A stretch of 64,000 nucleotides of DNA, from NCBI GenBank assembly GCA_963701385.1, contig CAVOZW010000009.1, positions 434,001 to 498,000 on the forward strand. The letters run 5' to 3'. Below the pieces are notes generated by a model that searched no databases, was not told where the DNA came from, and saw only the letters and a list, made by a program, of their open reading frames with translations. A program made the translations under genes and the position numbers. Shown in pieces: positions 61,750 to 64,000 of the stretch. How positions within the stretch are numbered: position 1 is the first letter of the stretch; each line of letters starts with the position of its first letter. The stretch is from B30-G6 sp963701385 (GTDB lineage Bacteria; Desulfobacterota; Desulfobacteria; Desulfobacterales; B30-G6).

Positions 61750-63822
61750 TTATTCTTGTTTGGCAGTGACCTCCGCTATGATTTTATCGACCAGTTGCGT
61801 CGGGACTTCGTCATAGTGAGAAAATTCCATGGTGTAGATGCCGCGGCCACCGGTCATGGATCTCAAATCGGGGGCATAAGTGAGAAATTCGGACATGGGT
61901 ACATTGGCATTGATGACCTGGTTTTTACCGGCAGTGTCCATACCGAGAACCCTGCCGCGCCGTCCGTTCAGATCGCCCATGATATCGCCCATGTATTCAT
62001 CGGGTGTGGTGATGGTCACTTTCATAATCGGTTCCAGCAGTATGGGGTTCGCACTTTCGGCGGCTTTTTTGTAGGCCAGCGATCCGGCTATCTTGAAGGC
62101 CATTTCCGAAGAGTCGACGGCGTGAAACGAGCCGTCATTCAGGGTCACCCTGAAATCGACACACGGGAAACCGGCCAGGATTCCTTTCTGGGAAGCTTCG
62201 ATGATCCCTTTTTCCACGGCCGGAATATACTGTCTGGGAATGACACCCCCCACGACAGCGTCCACAAATTCAAATCCAGCCCCACTGGGCAGCGGCTCCA
62301 TGTCTATCCAGCAATCACCATATTGACCATGCCCGCCGGACTGCTTTTTGTGTTTTCCCTGTGCCCGTGCTTTTTTCTTGATGGTTTCTTTGTAGGGCAC
62401 TTTGGGGGTGCTCAAATTCACTTCGACATTGTATTTTCTTCTAAGCTTTTCAATGGTGGCTTCGATGTGCACCTGTCCGGCACCTGACAGGAGAATTTGA
62501 TGGGTTTCCAGATTTCGATCGAGCTTCAAAGCAGGATCCTCTTCAAGCAGCTTGGAAATGGAACTGAAAATTTTATCTTCATCCCCTTTGGATTTGGGTT
62601 GAAGCGCAAAGGAAATGAGTGTCGGCAGTGGTTCGGCACACTGGTAGCGTATTTTAGCGCCTTCATCACACAAAGTGTCTCCGGTGGTTGTCTCTTTCAG
62701 CTTTGCTACGGCAACAATGGCACCGGGGCCTGCGCCAGCGGCCGGTTTCTGTTCCTTGCCGAAAATGGTGAGCAACTGGTTGAATCGCTCTTTGACCTCC
62801 TTGGTTGAATTGTAGAAATTTCCTTCTGACCCCAGCGTTCCCGATATGACCTTGAAAATCGAAAGTCTTCCCGCATATGGATCGGCGATGGTTTTTACCA
62901 CCATTGCCGAAAAGGGTTCATTCGGGTCTGGCGAGCGTTCGATGGTGCTGCCATCTTTGGGGTCGATTCCTGTTTTGGGCTGATTTTCTTTTGGAGATGG
63001 CATGAGGCTGTTGATGCTGTCCATGAAGATATCGATACCGATATTCTTGACGGCAGCGCCGCACAGCACCGGCACAAATACCCTTGAAAGGACGCCCTTC
63101 TTCAAGGCGCTTTTGATATCCTCATCGCTGAGTGTTTCCCCCTCCAGATAGCGTTCGATGAGGTCATCATCCGCCTCGGCGACATCCTCGATCAGTTTTT
63201 CCTTTTCAGCGTCGACCTGGTCCTGCATGTCTGCTGGGATAGCACCCTTGGTAACTTTTCCTGCTTCGTCATAGGTATACGATTTCATGCTGATGAGATC
63301 GACGATACCCTTGAAACCGTCTTCTTTGCCAATAGGAAGCTGAAGCGTAATTGGCTTCAAATCGAGACAGTCGGAGATATCCTGAAGCGTGCGGGAAAAA
63401 TCGGCCCGCTCTCTGTCAAGTTTGTTGATAAAAATGAGGCAAGGCAGATTGAGATCAGTGGCAAAGTCCCACGCTTGTTCGGTTTGCACCTTTACACCGT
63501 CGACGGCATCGACCAAGAGAACCCCAGCATCTGCAGCCTGCATAGAGAGGATGGTGTCACTGAAAAAATTTTGGTCTCCGGGTGTGTCAATGAGATTGAC
63601 GGTATGTTTTTTCCAGACATATTGACAGAAACCGCTACTGATGCTGGTATTCCTTTTGAGTTCTTCGGGCTCAAAATCCATAACCGTATTACCATCTTCA
63701 ACCCTTCCGATACGATTCGTGATGCCGGCCTTGAACAGTACGGCTTCTGCCAGAGATGTTTTACCGGCGCCCCCATGAGCCAATAAGGCGATGTTTCTCA
63801 ATTCATCTAATGCTTCGCTCAT
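61750..63822 (-). CDS. Elongation factor G-like GTPase (EF-G2 type)
   Basis: 690 residues, full EF-G domain set I-V. G1 is AHGGAGKTSLAEA, G4 INKLDRERAD. G3 reads DTPGDQNF, so the catalytic His of canonical EF-G (DTPGH) is replaced by Asp. Domain IV and V motifs are present (GGHGQYGDCWIDMEPLPSGA, DLNGRRGRVLGMDTAGKN). Such EF-G-like paralogues are widespread, and some lack normal translocase activity. It stands alone, not with rpsL, rpsG or tuf, which fits an accessory rather than the housekeeping EF-G. Confidence 0.88.
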   Translation of the reverse strand: MSEALDELRNIALLAHGGAGKTSLAEAVLFKAGITNRIGRVEDGNTVMDFEPEELKRNTSISSGFCQYVWKKHTVNLIDTPGDQNFFSDTILSMQAADAGVLLVDAVDGVKVQTEQAWDFATDLNLPCLIFINKLDRERADFSRTLQDISDCLDLKPITLQLPIGKEDGFKGIVDLISMKSYTYDEAGKVTKGAIPADMQDQVDAEKEKLIEDVAEADDDLIERYLEGETLSDEDIKSALKKGVLSRVFVPVLCGAAVKNIGIDIFMDSINSLMPSPKENQPKTGIDPKDGSTIERSPDPNEPFSAMVVKTIADPYAGRLSIFKVISGTLGSEGNFYNSTKEVKERFNQLLTIFGKEQKPAAGAGPGAIVAVAKLKETTTGDTLCDEGAKIRYQCAEPLPTLISFALQPKSKGDEDKIFSSISKLLEEDPALKLDRNLETHQILLSGAGQVHIEATIEKLRRKYNVEVNLSTPKVPYKETIKKKARAQGKHKKQSGGHGQYGDCWIDMEPLPSGAGFEFVDAVVGGVIPRQYIPAVEKGIIEASQKGILAGFPCVDFRVTLNDGSFHAVDSSEMAFKIAGSLAYKKAAESANPILLEPIMKVTITTPDEYMGDIMGDLNGRRGRVLGMDTAGKNQVINANVPMSEFLTYAPDLRSMTGGRGIYTMEFSHYDEVPTQLVDKIIAEVTAKQE

Positions 63823-64000
63823 CTATGTATGCTCCTCTCTAAATAAAATCGTGTAATTAGAAAAAATCTAAAAAGAAAATCATTATATGGTATGGAGGGA
63901 AAAATCAAGTGGTACCCTGAAAAAACGACCCCTTTGTGTCGTTCCGGAAATGCGATTTTTTAAATCGTTTTATTGAAATGACATAAAAATTCTTTGTTTC

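Overview
The window reads as chromosomal DNA of an anaerobic Desulfobacterota (deltaproteobacterium), most likely close to the Desulfobacteraceae/Desulfosarcinaceae. This is inferred from the gene mix: an exported molybdopterin/Fe-S/cytochrome b oxidoreductase operon, an ADP-forming acyl-CoA synthetase, an acetyl-CoA synthetase next to a sodium:solute symporter, an MglA-like GTPase with a PATAN/cNMP protein, and many short intergenic repeat arrays. No marker gene proves the taxon. No rRNA, tRNA or CRISPR was found.

Layout. 1-2134: end of an ABC-2 exporter operon (GldG-like protein, DUF4340 protein). 2127-6185: a four-gene membrane-bound Mo/W-bisPGD oxidoreductase operon that includes a small exported helix-hairpin-helix protein. 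6570-9247: a recombinase-tail-like protein, an alpha/beta hydrolase and rlmD. 9398-13371 (minus): an Mla/Mce-type phospholipid transport operon (mlaE, mlaF, mlaD, PqiC-like lipoprotein), interrupted by a truncated four-helix-bundle gene. 13513-16080 (minus): a small Cys-rich protein and the acyl-CoA synthetase. 16421-32777 (minus): an MSHA-type type IV pilus locus in the order PilMN-PilO-PilP-secretin-MshM-MshE-MshG-sigma54 activator-four prepilins-large PilX/lectin protein. 33052-47339: adenylate cyclase, ispF, cysS, uvrB, uvrC, mdh (minus), then a signalling cluster (MglA-like GTPase, PATAN/cNMP protein, PilZ protein), purC and an orphan ParB-like protein. 47520-60318: an acetate activation and sensing region (TetR, AcsA, SSS symporter, TPR lipoprotein, YIP1, receiver-only response regulator, kinase-like/exonuclease fusion, and divergently a CrbS-like symporter-histidine kinase with a small membrane partner). 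60385-63822: an SPL-family radical SAM protein and an EF-G-like GTPase.

Two things stand out. First, the intergenic regions carry at least a dozen arrays of degenerate 7-bp or 8-bp tandem units, mostly as head-to-head inverted pairs. Two sit beside decayed four-helix-bundle (S23/Avd-like) genes, and several copies share a conserved core. Together they look like a family of non-autonomous or decayed mobile cassettes, and I know of no name for them. Second, at least 16 probable single-base frameshifts break otherwise conserved proteins between 4.3 and 29.4 kb, and none was seen between 29.4 and 64 kb. Several come in compensating pairs within tens of bases, which points to consensus errors more than to gene decay.

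How the genes may work together (inference): the pilus locus, adenylate cyclase, PATAN/cNMP protein, PilZ protein and MglA-like GTPase together suggest second-messenger control of surface motility or adhesion. The Acs-symporter-CrbS set suggests uptake and activation of acetate under two-component control, with an exonuclease domain fused to a degenerate kinase module.
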